DNA of 64,000 nucleotides from Sphingomonas qomolangmaensis (GTDB taxonomy: Bacteria > Pseudomonadota > Alphaproteobacteria > Sphingomonadales > Sphingomonadaceae), in the NCBI RefSeq assembly GCF_024496245.1, contig NZ_CP101740.1, positions 2,913,501-2,977,500 of the forward strand, in the 5' to 3' direction. Position 1 is the stretch's first letter. Every line of letters begins with the position of its first letter. The notes beneath the pieces were generated by a model that was not told the origin of the DNA, did not search any database, and saw only the letters and a program-made list of their open reading frames with translations. This document shows, piece after piece, positions 50,429 to 60,400 of this stretch. Position numbers and translations under genes: made by a program.

Positions 50429-53400
50429 GCCACCCGCCTCGCGACATCGCTGGCCGGAAAGCTTTGCGCGAGCGCGGCAGCGAGACCCGCGACGTGGGGC
50501 GGGCGAAGCATCGAGTAATGATCGCCCGCGACCAATCGGCCGCGCAGCGCGCCCGTCGTTCGGTTGGCCCAGCATTCGCCCAGCCGCGGGAGACCCGTGC
50601 CGCGGTCGGCGGCGAACAGGGTGATGGCCTGGCCGATCCGGCCGGGGCGATAGCGCGCGGCGGCATCGGCGTGCGCAGCGAACGTCGATAGATGCGCGTC
50701 GAGCGCGGCGTCGGTATCGGCCTCGATCAGGTCGGCGGCGAACAATTCGGCGCTGAGCATCGTGCGCCGTGCTCTCCGATCGAGCGCGGCAAAGGTGGCC
50801 GCGTCGCCCACGGTGTCGCGTCCCAGCGTGGCGGCGAAGTCTCCGGCGAAACGCGTAAGCAGGTCTTCATCGTCGGGTGCCGCCCGATCGGGTTCGCGAA
50901 GATGGGTGTCGAGCAGCACCAGGCCCGCGGTGCGCAGCCCGCGCGCTTCGAGCTGGCGGACCATCTCGAACGCGACGAGCCCGCCGAACGACCAGCCGCC
51001 GAGCAAGCAGCGCGCATCGGGAAAGCTGCGCAGCAGTTCGCCGACATAGCGCTCGGCGATCGCTTCGATCGTCGCGCCAGCGCCACCCGGCGGCGATCGC
51101 AAGGCGAGCATCGGGCGGTGGTCGCCCAGCGCCTGCGCGAGACCGGCATAACCGAGCACGTCGCCCCCGATCGGGTGAACGCAGACCAAGGGGGGCGCCG
51201 AACCCAGGCGCTGCAGCGGTATCAGCAGCCCGGCTCGGCGCGCTGGCTGCGCGCCCAGCAGATCGGCAAGCCCACCGATGGTCGGCCGATCGAGGAAGTC
51301 GACCGGCGCAATGGCCTGACGCTCCTGCCGTCGCACGCGGGCGAGCATGCGGATCACCAGCAGCGAATACCCGCCCAGCTCGAAAAAACTGTCGTCGCGA
51401 CCGAGCGTTTCGATCCCGAGCAACTCGCGCCACAGTTGCGCGAGTCGTTGCTCGACCGGTCCCAGCAGCGCCGAGGGCGCGGCGGGCGCGGCGGCGCACG
51501 GCGGTGGGAGCGCGTTGAGATCGACCTTGCCTTGCGCCGAAAGCGGGAACGCCTCGAGCGGGACGAAGGCGCTCGGGACCATATAGTCGGGCAAGCGTTC
51601 GCGTAGCCATGCGCGCAGATCGGTTGCGTCGCCTGCGCCAGCGTGGGCCACGTGATAGGCGACCAGGATGCGGTCGCCGGCAGCAGTGTCGCGGCCCACA
51701 ACCAGCGCGGTTGCTACCGCCGGATGATCGAGCAGCACCGTTTCGATCTCGCCGGGCTCGATGCGATACCCCCCGATCTTCATCTGGGTGTCGGCGCGGC
51801 CGAGGATCGCGATCCGCCCATCGGCCAGCCGCCGCGCCAGATCGCCGGTCCGATACGCCCGCGCGCCCGGCTGCCGGGCGTGAGAATCGGGGACGAAGCG
51901 TTCGGCGGTAAGTCCCGCGCGGCCGAGATATCCGCGCGCGACACTGTCGCCGCCGATCCGTATCTCACCCGTCACGCCGATCGGAACCAGCGCCCCCTTG
52001 GGATCGACGACATGGACATCGACATTGCCCAATGGTCGCCCCAGCGGCACCACCGGCGCGCTGGCGCTTTCGTCGGGATCGACCGCGTTGGTCAGCACGC
52101 CGACGGTGGTTTCGGTGGGGCCATAGTGGATATAGGCGCGGGCTGGTTCGGGCAGCCGTGGCAGCACCGCCTGTCGCAGCCAGTCCCAGCGCGAAGCCTC
52201 ACCCCCCAGCACCAGCGCGGCGCGTGGCAGCAGCCGCGGGTCGTCCGACGCGCGCAACAGTTCGGCAAGGTGCGACGGCGCGATCTTGAGCACGTCCATC
52301 GGCGCATCACCGAAATAGCGCGCGATCGCCTGCGGATCGAGAACGTCGCGTCGGGGCAGCACGTGGAGGGTGCCGCCAAAGCAGAGCCAAGGCATCAGCA
52401 TGGTGTTCGACGAATCGACCGCGATCGGCTGGAGCAGCGCATAATGCGCGTCGGGTGCGAAGCCGAACCTTTGGGTGACCGCATGCGCGTAGCTCGACAC
52501 CTGGCGATGTTCGACCGCGACCCCCTTAGGCCGCCCGGTAGAGCCCGAAGTGTAGATGACGTAAGCCAGGTTCCCGGGCCCTGCCGCGACGTGCGGCGGC
52601 GTTGCGGGATAGGGCGCGGCCAGCGCTTCGAGCGCCGCAATGTCGAGCCATCCGCGCGCACCATCGCCCCGATCGGTGAGCTTCGCGATCGCGCCCGATT
52701 GATCGACGATGTAGTCGATCCGCCGCGCTGGAAAGCCCGGATCGATCGGCACATAGGCCGCACCCGATTTGAGCACCGCGAGCAATGCGACGATCAATTC
52801 GGCGCCAGGCTCGATCAACAGCGCGACGGTGGTTTCGGGCCCGGCGCCGCGGTCGATGAGCAGCCGCGCCAATCGGTTCGCGCGGGCTTCAAGCGCGCGA
52901 TAGGTGAGTGCGCCCCAGGGGCCTGCCACCGCGGTCGCCTCGGGAGTGGCGGCGGCCTGTTCCTCGAACAGCTGGTGGAGCGTCTTGTCGAGATAGGCCG
53001 CCTTGGTGTCGTTCCAGTCGTGGAGCAGGCGGTGGCGTTCGGCGTCGGACAGGAAGTCGATCCGCGCGATTGGCATCGCCGGGTCGTCGAGCGCGCGCGA
53101 CAGCAGCCGGACATAATGATCGGCGAACCGCGCGATCGTCTCGCGATCGAACAGGTCGCGATCATATTCGCAATAGCCCTCGATTCCGCCGTCGCCGGCT
53201 TCCTCGAGCGCGAGCGTGAGGTCGAACTTGGCGGTGCCGTTGTCGATCGCGACCGGTTCGAGCCGCGCATCGCCGAGCGCCAGTTCGCCCGCCGGCGCGT
53301 TCTGGAGGATGAACATCGCCTGGAACAGCGGTGAGCGGCTGAGATCGCGCTGCGGCGCGAGCGCCTCGACCAGCTTCTCGAACGGCACGTCCTGATGCGC

Positions 53401-54417
53401 GAACGCCGACAGCGTGGTCTCGCGCACCTGCGCGAGCAGCGCGGCGAGCCCGGGATCGCCGCCGAGATCGCCGCGCAGCACGAGGGTGTTGACGAAGAAG
53501 CCGATCAGCCCCTCGGTCTCGCGCTGCGTCCGCCCGGCGATCGGCGATCCGACGAGCAGCCGCTGCTGCCCGGTGTAGCGCGACAGCAATGCCTGGAACC
53601 CCGCGAGCAGCAGCATGTACAAGGTCGCGCCCTCGCCGCGCGCGAAGCCGCGCAGCCGCTCGGCAAGCGCCGGGTCGATCCGCAGCCGATGCTGCGCGCC
53701 GCGCTGGCGCTGGCGCGCGGCGCGCGGGCGATCGAGCGGCAGGTCGAGCATCGTCGGCACGCCTTCGAGCGCATCGCGCCAATAGGCGATCTGCGCGTCG
53801 AGCACCTCGCCCTGCAGCCAGTCGTGCTGCCAGGCGCTGTAATCGGCATATTGCACCGCGAGCGGCTCGAGCGCGGGCGTCCGCGCTTCAAGGTGCGCGG
53901 CGTAGAGCTCGGACAGCTCGCGCATCAGCACGCCCAGCGACCAGCCGTCGGAGACGATATGATGCATGCTCACCGACAGGATGTGCGCGTCGTCACCGAG
54001 CCGCAGCACCGCAGCGCGCAGCAGGGGGCCGCGCTCGAGATCGAAGGGCCGCCGCGCCTCGGCCGCGAGCCACGCCTGCGCCCGCGCCTCGGCATCGGTG
54101 CCCGCCAGGTCGATCCGCGCGATCGCGATCGTCGCTTCGGGCGCGATCAGCTGGAGCGGCTCGCCCGCCGAGACCCCGAAGCGGGTCCGCAGCGTCTCGT
54201 GCCGCGCGACGAGGTTGCTCAGCGATCGCTCGAGCAGGTCGATGTCGAGCGCGCCGGTGACGCGGAACGCCGCCACCATCGAATAGGCCGGGCTGTCGGG
54301 GTGGAGCTGGTGGAGAAACCACAGCCGGCGTTGCGCGAACGATGCCGGAAAGGCATAGCAATCCTCCCCCGTATCGGCGGCAATCGGGGCGACATCGGCC
54401 AAGCGCGCGCTATTCAT
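50425..54417 (-). CDS. Terminal nonribosomal peptide synthetase (C-A-T-TE)
   Basis: This 1330-residue NRPS carries the releasing thioesterase. The condensation domain has MHHIVSDGW near residue 153. The adenylation domain (about 490-960) has YVIYTSGSTGRPKGV near 625 and YGPTETTVG. The carrier reads FFELGGYSLLVIRM near 1016, with Tyr in place of the usual His but the Ser kept. The TE (1080-1330) has the elbow LLGGWSFGGLVAFEM near 1143 and a late GDHYSM His. The pocket reads DSTKVGHVG, close to the Asp code DLTKVGHIG. ATG 54417 overlaps the stop of the previous NRPS by 8 nt. The condensation-domain DNA is nearly identical to two copies in the upstream NRPS. Confidence 0.95.
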   Translation of the reverse strand: MNSARLADVAPIAADTGEDCYAFPASFAQRRLWFLHQLHPDSPAYSMVAAFRVTGALDIDLLERSLSNLVARHETLRTRFGVSAGEPLQLIAPEATIAIARIDLAGTDAEARAQAWLAAEARRPFDLERGPLLRAAVLRLGDDAHILSVSMHHIVSDGWSLGVLMRELSELYAAHLEARTPALEPLAVQYADYSAWQHDWLQGEVLDAQIAYWRDALEGVPTMLDLPLDRPRAARQRQRGAQHRLRIDPALAERLRGFARGEGATLYMLLLAGFQALLSRYTGQQRLLVGSPIAGRTQRETEGLIGFFVNTLVLRGDLGGDPGLAALLAQVRETTLSAFAHQDVPFEKLVEALAPQRDLSRSPLFQAMFILQNAPAGELALGDARLEPVAIDNGTAKFDLTLALEEAGDGGIEGYCEYDRDLFDRETIARFADHYVRLLSRALDDPAMPIARIDFLSDAERHRLLHDWNDTKAAYLDKTLHQLFEEQAAATPEATAVAGPWGALTYRALEARANRLARLLIDRGAGPETTVALLIEPGAELIVALLAVLKSGAAYVPIDPGFPARRIDYIVDQSGAIAKLTDRGDGARGWLDIAALEALAAPYPATPPHVAAGPGNLAYVIYTSGSTGRPKGVAVEHRQVSSYAHAVTQRFGFAPDAHYALLQPIAVDSSNTMLMPWLCFGGTLHVLPRRDVLDPQAIARYFGDAPMDVLKIAPSHLAELLRASDDPRLLPRAALVLGGEASRWDWLRQAVLPRLPEPARAYIHYGPTETTVGVLTNAVDPDESASAPVVPLGRPLGNVDVHVVDPKGALVPIGVTGEIRIGGDSVARGYLGRAGLTAERFVPDSHARQPGARAYRTGDLARRLADGRIAILGRADTQMKIGGYRIEPGEIETVLLDHPAVATALVVGRDTAAGDRILVAYHVAHAGAGDATDLRAWLRERLPDYMVPSAFVPLEAFPLSAQGKVDLNALPPPCAAAPAAPSALLGPVEQRLAQLWRELLGIETLGRDDSFFELGGYSLLVIRMLARVRRQERQAIAPVDFLDRPTIGGLADLLGAQPARRAGLLIPLQRLGSAPPLVCVHPIGGDVLGYAGLAQALGDHRPMLALRSPPGGAGATIEAIAERYVGELLRSFPDARCLLGGWSFGGLVAFEMVRQLEARGLRTAGLVLLDTHLREPDRAAPDDEDLLTRFAGDFAATLGRDTVGDAATFAALDRRARRTMLSAELFAADLIEADTDAALDAHLSTFAAHADAAARYRPGRIGQAITLFAADRGTGLPRLGECWANRTTGALRGRLVAGDHYSMLRPPHVAGLAAALAQSFPASDVARRVA
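52931..54270 (-). repeat. Condensation-domain repeat, copy a (in terminal NRPS)
   Basis: About 1340 bp, nearly identical by eye to 56175-57514 and 59328-60667 with only scattered single-base differences. It covers the start of the adenylation domain linker and almost all of the condensation domain. Identity stops sharply inside the condensation N-terminus. Confidence 0.9.
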
Positions 54418-57400
54418 CACGCGCGCCGTCCGCGAACTCGGCGGTCATCGCGCGGACGCGAACCGGGCGACGTTCGGCGCGCGGGATCGGCGCCGGTGCC
54501 GCGACCCTCGGGCGCGCCTTGATCGCCTCGGCCAGCTCGGCGACCATGCGCAATTCGAACAGCTCGTGCAGTTGCAGCCCCGCCGCGAAGCGCTCGTTCA
54601 ACCGCGCGAGGATCCGCACCGCGAGCAGCGAATGCCCCCCGAGCTGGAAGAAATCGTCGTGCCGGCCCACGCGCTCGCGGCCGAGCAGTTCGGCCCAGAT
54701 CGCCGCGATCTCGCGCTCGGTAGCGTTTACGGGCGCTACATGCACAGCCCGATCGCGGGCATCGGGGGCACGAAGCGCCGTGCGATCGACCTTGCCGTTG
54801 GGACCGCGCGGGAGATCGGCGAGCACGACATAATCGCTCGGGATCATATAGGCGGGCAACTGGCGTCGCACCGCCGAGCGTATCGGCTCGAGCGCGGTGC
54901 CGTCGCGCACGGTGATATAGGCAACCAACAACGGGGCCCCGCCCCGGTCGTGGATCGCCATCACCGCCTCACGCGCGCCGTGCTCCTCGATCACGCGCTC
55001 GATTTCGCCGAGCTCGACGCGATGGCCGCGCAGCTTGATCTGGTCGTCGCGCCGGCCGAGGAACTCGAGATTGCCGTCGGGCAGATAGCGCATCATGTCG
55101 CCGCTGCGGTACAATCGCGCACCGGGCGCACCGCCGAACCGATCGGGCACGAAGCGCTCGGCGGTGAGCCCGGCGCGCCCGGCATAGCCGGTCGCGACCC
55201 CGCCGCCGCCTATATGCAGTTCGCCCGCCACCCCCGGCGGCACGAGTTCGCCACAGCGGCCGAGCAGGTAGAGCCGGACATTGCCCAGCGGTCGACCCAC
55301 CACGACCGCGCGATAATCGGGTATGCAGGTCCATTCGGACGCCGCGATCGACGCCTCGGTCGGGCCGTAGGAATGGTGGAGTTCGGCGGTAGATTCGGCA
55401 AGGAAACGGTCGATCGTCGCCTGGGGCAGCTTCTCGCCGCCGCAGATCACGTGGCGCAGGTTGCCCGCGCGCGCGCCGCCAGCGTCGAGAAACGCTTCGA
55501 GCATCGCGGGGACGAAATACGCCGTGGTGACCCCGTCGCGCTCGACGAGTTCGACGATTTGCTCGGGATCGGCCTGCGCGTCGCGCGGCGCGATGACCAC
55601 CGCCGCACCCATCGCGAGCGGCCAGAACAGCTCCCACACCGACGGATCGAAATTGAGCGATGTCTTGAACAGGAAGCGATCGTCGGCGCCCAACCGGTAG
55701 CGCTGCTGCATCCAGGCGATGCAATTCGACACCCCGCGGTGCGGCACCATCACGCCCTTGGGTCGGCCCGTCGACCCCGAGGTGTGGAGCACATAAGCGG
55801 GCGCGTCGGGCGGCGTCGGTGGGAAGGGGGCGTCCTGCGCGACCATCGGGCAATCGAGATCGTCGCCGATACCCATCGTCGCCAGCGAAGGCGGAATCCG
55901 ATCCTCCACGTCGGGCGAGACGAGCGCCAGCATCGCATCCGCGTCGTCGAGCATGAAGCCCAGCCGCGCGGCGGGATAATCGGGATCGAGCGGGACATAG
56001 GCGGCGCCGGTCTTGAGCGTGGCGAGCAGCGCTGCAACGAGCGCGGGCGAGCGGTGCATCGCGATGCCGACGCGGTGCCCCGGGCCGACCCCGCGCTGGC
56101 GAAGCGCGTGCGCGATTCGGTTGGCGTGCGCGTCGAGCGCGGCATAGCTGGTGGTCGCGCCGTGGTGGATCAGCGCGGTCGCCTCGGGAGTGGCGGCGGC
56201 CTGTTCCTCGAACAGCTGGTGGAGCGTCTTGTCGGGATAGGCGGCCTTGGTGTCGTTCCAGTCGTGGAGCAGCCGGTGGCGTTCGGCGTCGGACAGGAAG
56301 TCGATCCGCGCGATCGGCATCGCCGGGTCGTCGAGCGCGCGCGACAGCAGCCGGACATAATGATCGGCGAACCGCGCGATCGTCTCGCGGTCGAACAGGT
56401 CGCGATCATATTCGCAATAGCCCTCGATTCCGCCGTCGCCGCCTTCCTCGAGCGCGAGCGTGAGGTCGAACTTGGCGGTGCCGTTGTCGATCGCGACCGG
56501 CTCGAGCCGCGCATCGCCGAGCGCCAGTTCGCCCGCCGGCGCGTTCTGGAGGATGAACATCGCCTGGAACAGCGGTGAGCGGCTGAGATCGCGCTGCGGC
56601 GCGAGCGCCTCGACCAGCTTCTCGAACGGCACGTCCTGATGCGCGAACGCCGACAGCGTGGTCTCGCGCACCTGCGCGAGCAGCGCGGCGAGCCCGGGAT
56701 CGCCGCCGAGATCGCCGCGCAGCACGAGGGTGTTGACGAAGAAGCCGATCAGCCCCTCGGTCTCGCGCTGCGTCCGCCCGGCGATCGGCGATCCGACGAG
56801 CAGCCGCTGCTGCCCGGTGTAGCGCGACAGCAATGCCTGGAACCCCGCGAGCAGCAGCATGTACAAGGTCGCGCCCTCGCCGCGCGCGAAGCCGCGCAGC
56901 CGCTCGGCAAGCGCCGGGTCGATCCGCAGCCGATGCTGCGCGCCGCGCTGGCGCTGGCGCGCGGCGCGCGGGCGATCGAGCGGCAGGTCGAGCATCGTCG
57001 GCACGCCTTCGAGCGCATCGCGCCAATAGGCGATCTGCGCGTCGAGCACCTCGCCCTGCAGCCAGTCGTGCTGCCAGGCGCTGTAATCGGCATATTGCAC
57101 CGCGAGCGGCTCGAGCGCGGGCGTCCGCGCTTCAAGGTGCGCGGCGTAGAGCTCGGACAGCTCGCGCATCAACACGCCTAAGGACCAGCCGTCGGAGACG
57201 ATATGGTGCATGCTGACCGACAGGATGTGCGCGTCGTCACCGAGCCGCAGCACCGCAGCGCGCAGCAGGGGGCCGCGCTCGAGATCGAAGGGCCGCCGCG
57301 CCTCGGCCGCGAGCCACGCCTGCGCCCGCGCCTCGGCATCGGTGCCCGCCAGGTCGATCCGCGCGATCGCGATCGTCGCTTCGGGCGCGATCAGCTGGAG

Positions 57401-60400
57401 CGGCTCGCCCGCCGAGACCCCGAAGCGGGTCCGCAGCGTCTCGTGCCGCGCGACGAGGTTGCTCAGCGATCGCTCGAGCAGGTCGATGTCGAGCGCGCCG
57501 GTGACGCGCATCGCGCCCGCGACATTATAGGTCGCCTCGCCCGGCGCGAGCTGTTCGAGGAACCACAGCCGGTGCTGCGCGAACGACAGCGCCGCGGGAG
57601 CATCGCGATCTGCGCGCGGCTGCAGCGGCGGCACCGTGCTCGCCTCGCCGCGGGCCTGCTCGACCGCGCGCGCGAACGCCGCGACGCTCGGCGCTTCGAA
57701 CAGCGCGCGCAGCGGCAGCTCGACCCCGAGCACCGATCGCAACCGCGCCACCACGCGCGTCGCCAGCAGCGAATGCCCGCCGCGCTCGAAGAAATGATCC
57801 GCCGCGCCGATGCGCGCGATCCCGAGCACCTCGCCCCAGACCTGCGCGACCAGCTCCTCGATCGGCCCCGCGGGCGCGACATAGACGGCACCGCCGCGCC
57901 CGATCGCATCGCCCGGATCGGGCAATGCCCGCCGGTCGAGCTTCCCGTTCGGGGTGAGCGGCAGCGACTCGAGAAAGACATAGCCTGCGGGCAGCATGTA
58001 ATCTGGCAACAACCCCGCCAAATGCCGCCGAAGCGATGCCTCCGACACCCCGCCGCCGGCGCCCACGACATAGGCGACCAGCGCTTCGGGGGTCGCGGTC
58101 ACGACCACCTGCTGCACGTCGGGATGGCTGGCGAGCGCAGCTTCGACCTCGCCCAGGTCGATTCGGACACCGCGTATCTTCACCTGGCGGTCGATGCGGC
58201 CGAGATACTCGATCGCGCCGTCGGGGCGATGCCGTCCGATATCGCGCGTGCGATAGAGCCGTTCGCCCCGACGCGCGGCGAACGGGTCGGGGACGAAACG
58301 TTCGGCGGTACGCGCGGGCTGCGCCAGATAGCCGCCGTTGAGCCCGTCGCCGGCAATGTAGACTTCGCCCGGCAGGCCTGGTGCGACGGGACGCAGCGCG
58401 CGATCGAGAATATAGATTCGCGTATTGTCGATCGGATGGCCGATCGGCACCGATGCTTCGGCGACTACCTCGGTGAGCGCGGTCGAATCGCCCGATGCTT
58501 CGGAGCAGCCATATAGGTTCAGCAGCCGCTTGCCGGGCAAATGTTGCTCGAATGCGGCCACCAGCGAAGGGTCGAGCGCTTCGCCGCTGACCGTCCAGTA
58601 ATCGAGCGCGGGCAGCCGCACGGCGAGATCGGGATCGGCATCGAGCATCGCGCGCAGCAGCGAAGGCACGAGCACGATGCGCGTCACGCGTGCTGCGCCG
58701 AGCGCCTGCACAAAACGCGCGATATCGATCACATCGTCGCGATCGAAGATTACCGAGGGGATGCCCTTGAGCAGCGGGCCGAACAGCTCCCAGATCGAAT
58801 CGACGAAATTGGTCGATGTCTTGAGCGCCGACACCTCGTGCGCGGCGAAGGGGAAACGTCGCCACATCCAGTTGCAGCGATTGATCGCGCCGCGGTGGAG
58901 CCCGATCACCCCGTTGGGGGTTCCCGTCGATCCCGAGGTGAAGACGATATAGGCTGGATCGCCGGGCGAGCCGCGCGGAGGCAGGGTGCTGTCGGGCTGG
59001 TCGGCGACGAGCCGGCCGTCGACATCGATCCATTGCGCTTGGGCATCGAAGCACTGGTACGACCGCGCGTCGGTCAGGATGATCGTGATTGACGCCGATC
59101 GGGTCATATAGCCCAGCCGCGCGGCGGGATAATCGGGATCGAGCGGGACATAGGCGGCGCCGGTCTTGAGCGTGGCGAGCAAGGCGGCCACGAGCGCGGG
59201 CGAGCGGTGCATCGCGATGCCGACGCGGTGCCCCGGGCCGACCCCGCGCTGGCGAAGCACGTGCGCGATCCGGTTGGCGTGCGCGTCGAGCGCGGCATAG
59301 CTGGTGGTCGCGCCGTGATGGATCAGCGCGGTCGCCTCGGGAGTGGCGGCGGCCTGTTCCTCGAACAGCTGGTGGAGCGTCTTGTCGGGATAGGCGGCCT
59401 TGGTGTCGTTCCAGTCGTGGAGCAGCCGCCGGCGTTCGGCGTCGGACAGGAAGTCGATCCGCGCGATCGGCATCGCCGGGTCGTCGAGCGCGCGCGACAG
59501 CAGCCGGACATAATGATCGGCGAACCGCGCGATCGTCTCGCGGTCGAACAGGTCGCGATCATATTCGCAATAGCCCTCGATCCCGCCGTCGCCGCCTTCC
59601 TCCAGCGCGAGCGTGAGGTCGAACTTGGCGGTGCCGTTGTCGATCGCGACCGGCTCGAGCCGCGCATCGCCGAGCGCCAGTTCGCCCGCCGGCGCATTCT
59701 GGAGGATGAACATCGCCTGGAACAGCGGTGAGCGGCTGAGATCGCGCTGCGGCGCGAGCGCCTCGACCAGCTTCTCGAACGGCACGTCCTGATGCGCGAA
59801 CGCCGACAGCGTGGTCTCGCGCACCCGCGCGAGCAGCGCGGCGAGCCCGGGATCGCCGCCGAGATCGCCGCGCAGCACGAGGGTGTTGACGAAGAAGCCG
59901 ATCAGCCCCTCGGTCTCGCGCTGCGTCCGCCCGGCGATCGGCGATCCGACGAGCAGCCGCTGCTGCCCGGTGTAGCGCGACAGCAATGCCTGGAACCCCG
60001 CGAGCAGCAGCATGTACAAGGTCGCGCCCTCGCCGCGCGCGAAGCCGCGCAGCCGCTCGGCAAGCGCCGGGTCGATCCGCAGCCGATGCTGCGCGCCGCG
60101 CTGGCGCTGGCGCGCGGCGCGCGGGCGATCGAGCGGCAGGTCGAGCATCGTCGGCACGCCTTCGAGCGCATCGCGCCAATAGGCGATCTGCGCGTCGAGC
60201 ACCTCGCCCTGCAGCCAGTCATGCTGCCAGGCGCTGTAATCGGCATATTGCACCGCGAGCGGCTCGAGCGCGGGCGTCCGCGCTTCAAGGTGGGCGGCGT
60301 AGAGCTCGGACAGCTCGCGCATCAGCACGCCCAGCGACCAGCCGTCGGAGACGATATGATGCATGCTCACCGACAGGATGTGCGCGTCGTCGCCGAGCCG

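Noticed and set aside
50692..53334. Long plus-strand frames opposite the NRPS genes (several over 400 codons)
   Set aside because: They are antisense shadows of GC-rich NRPS DNA, with His/Arg-rich low-complexity translations and no motif. The minus-strand NRPS frames are fully explained.
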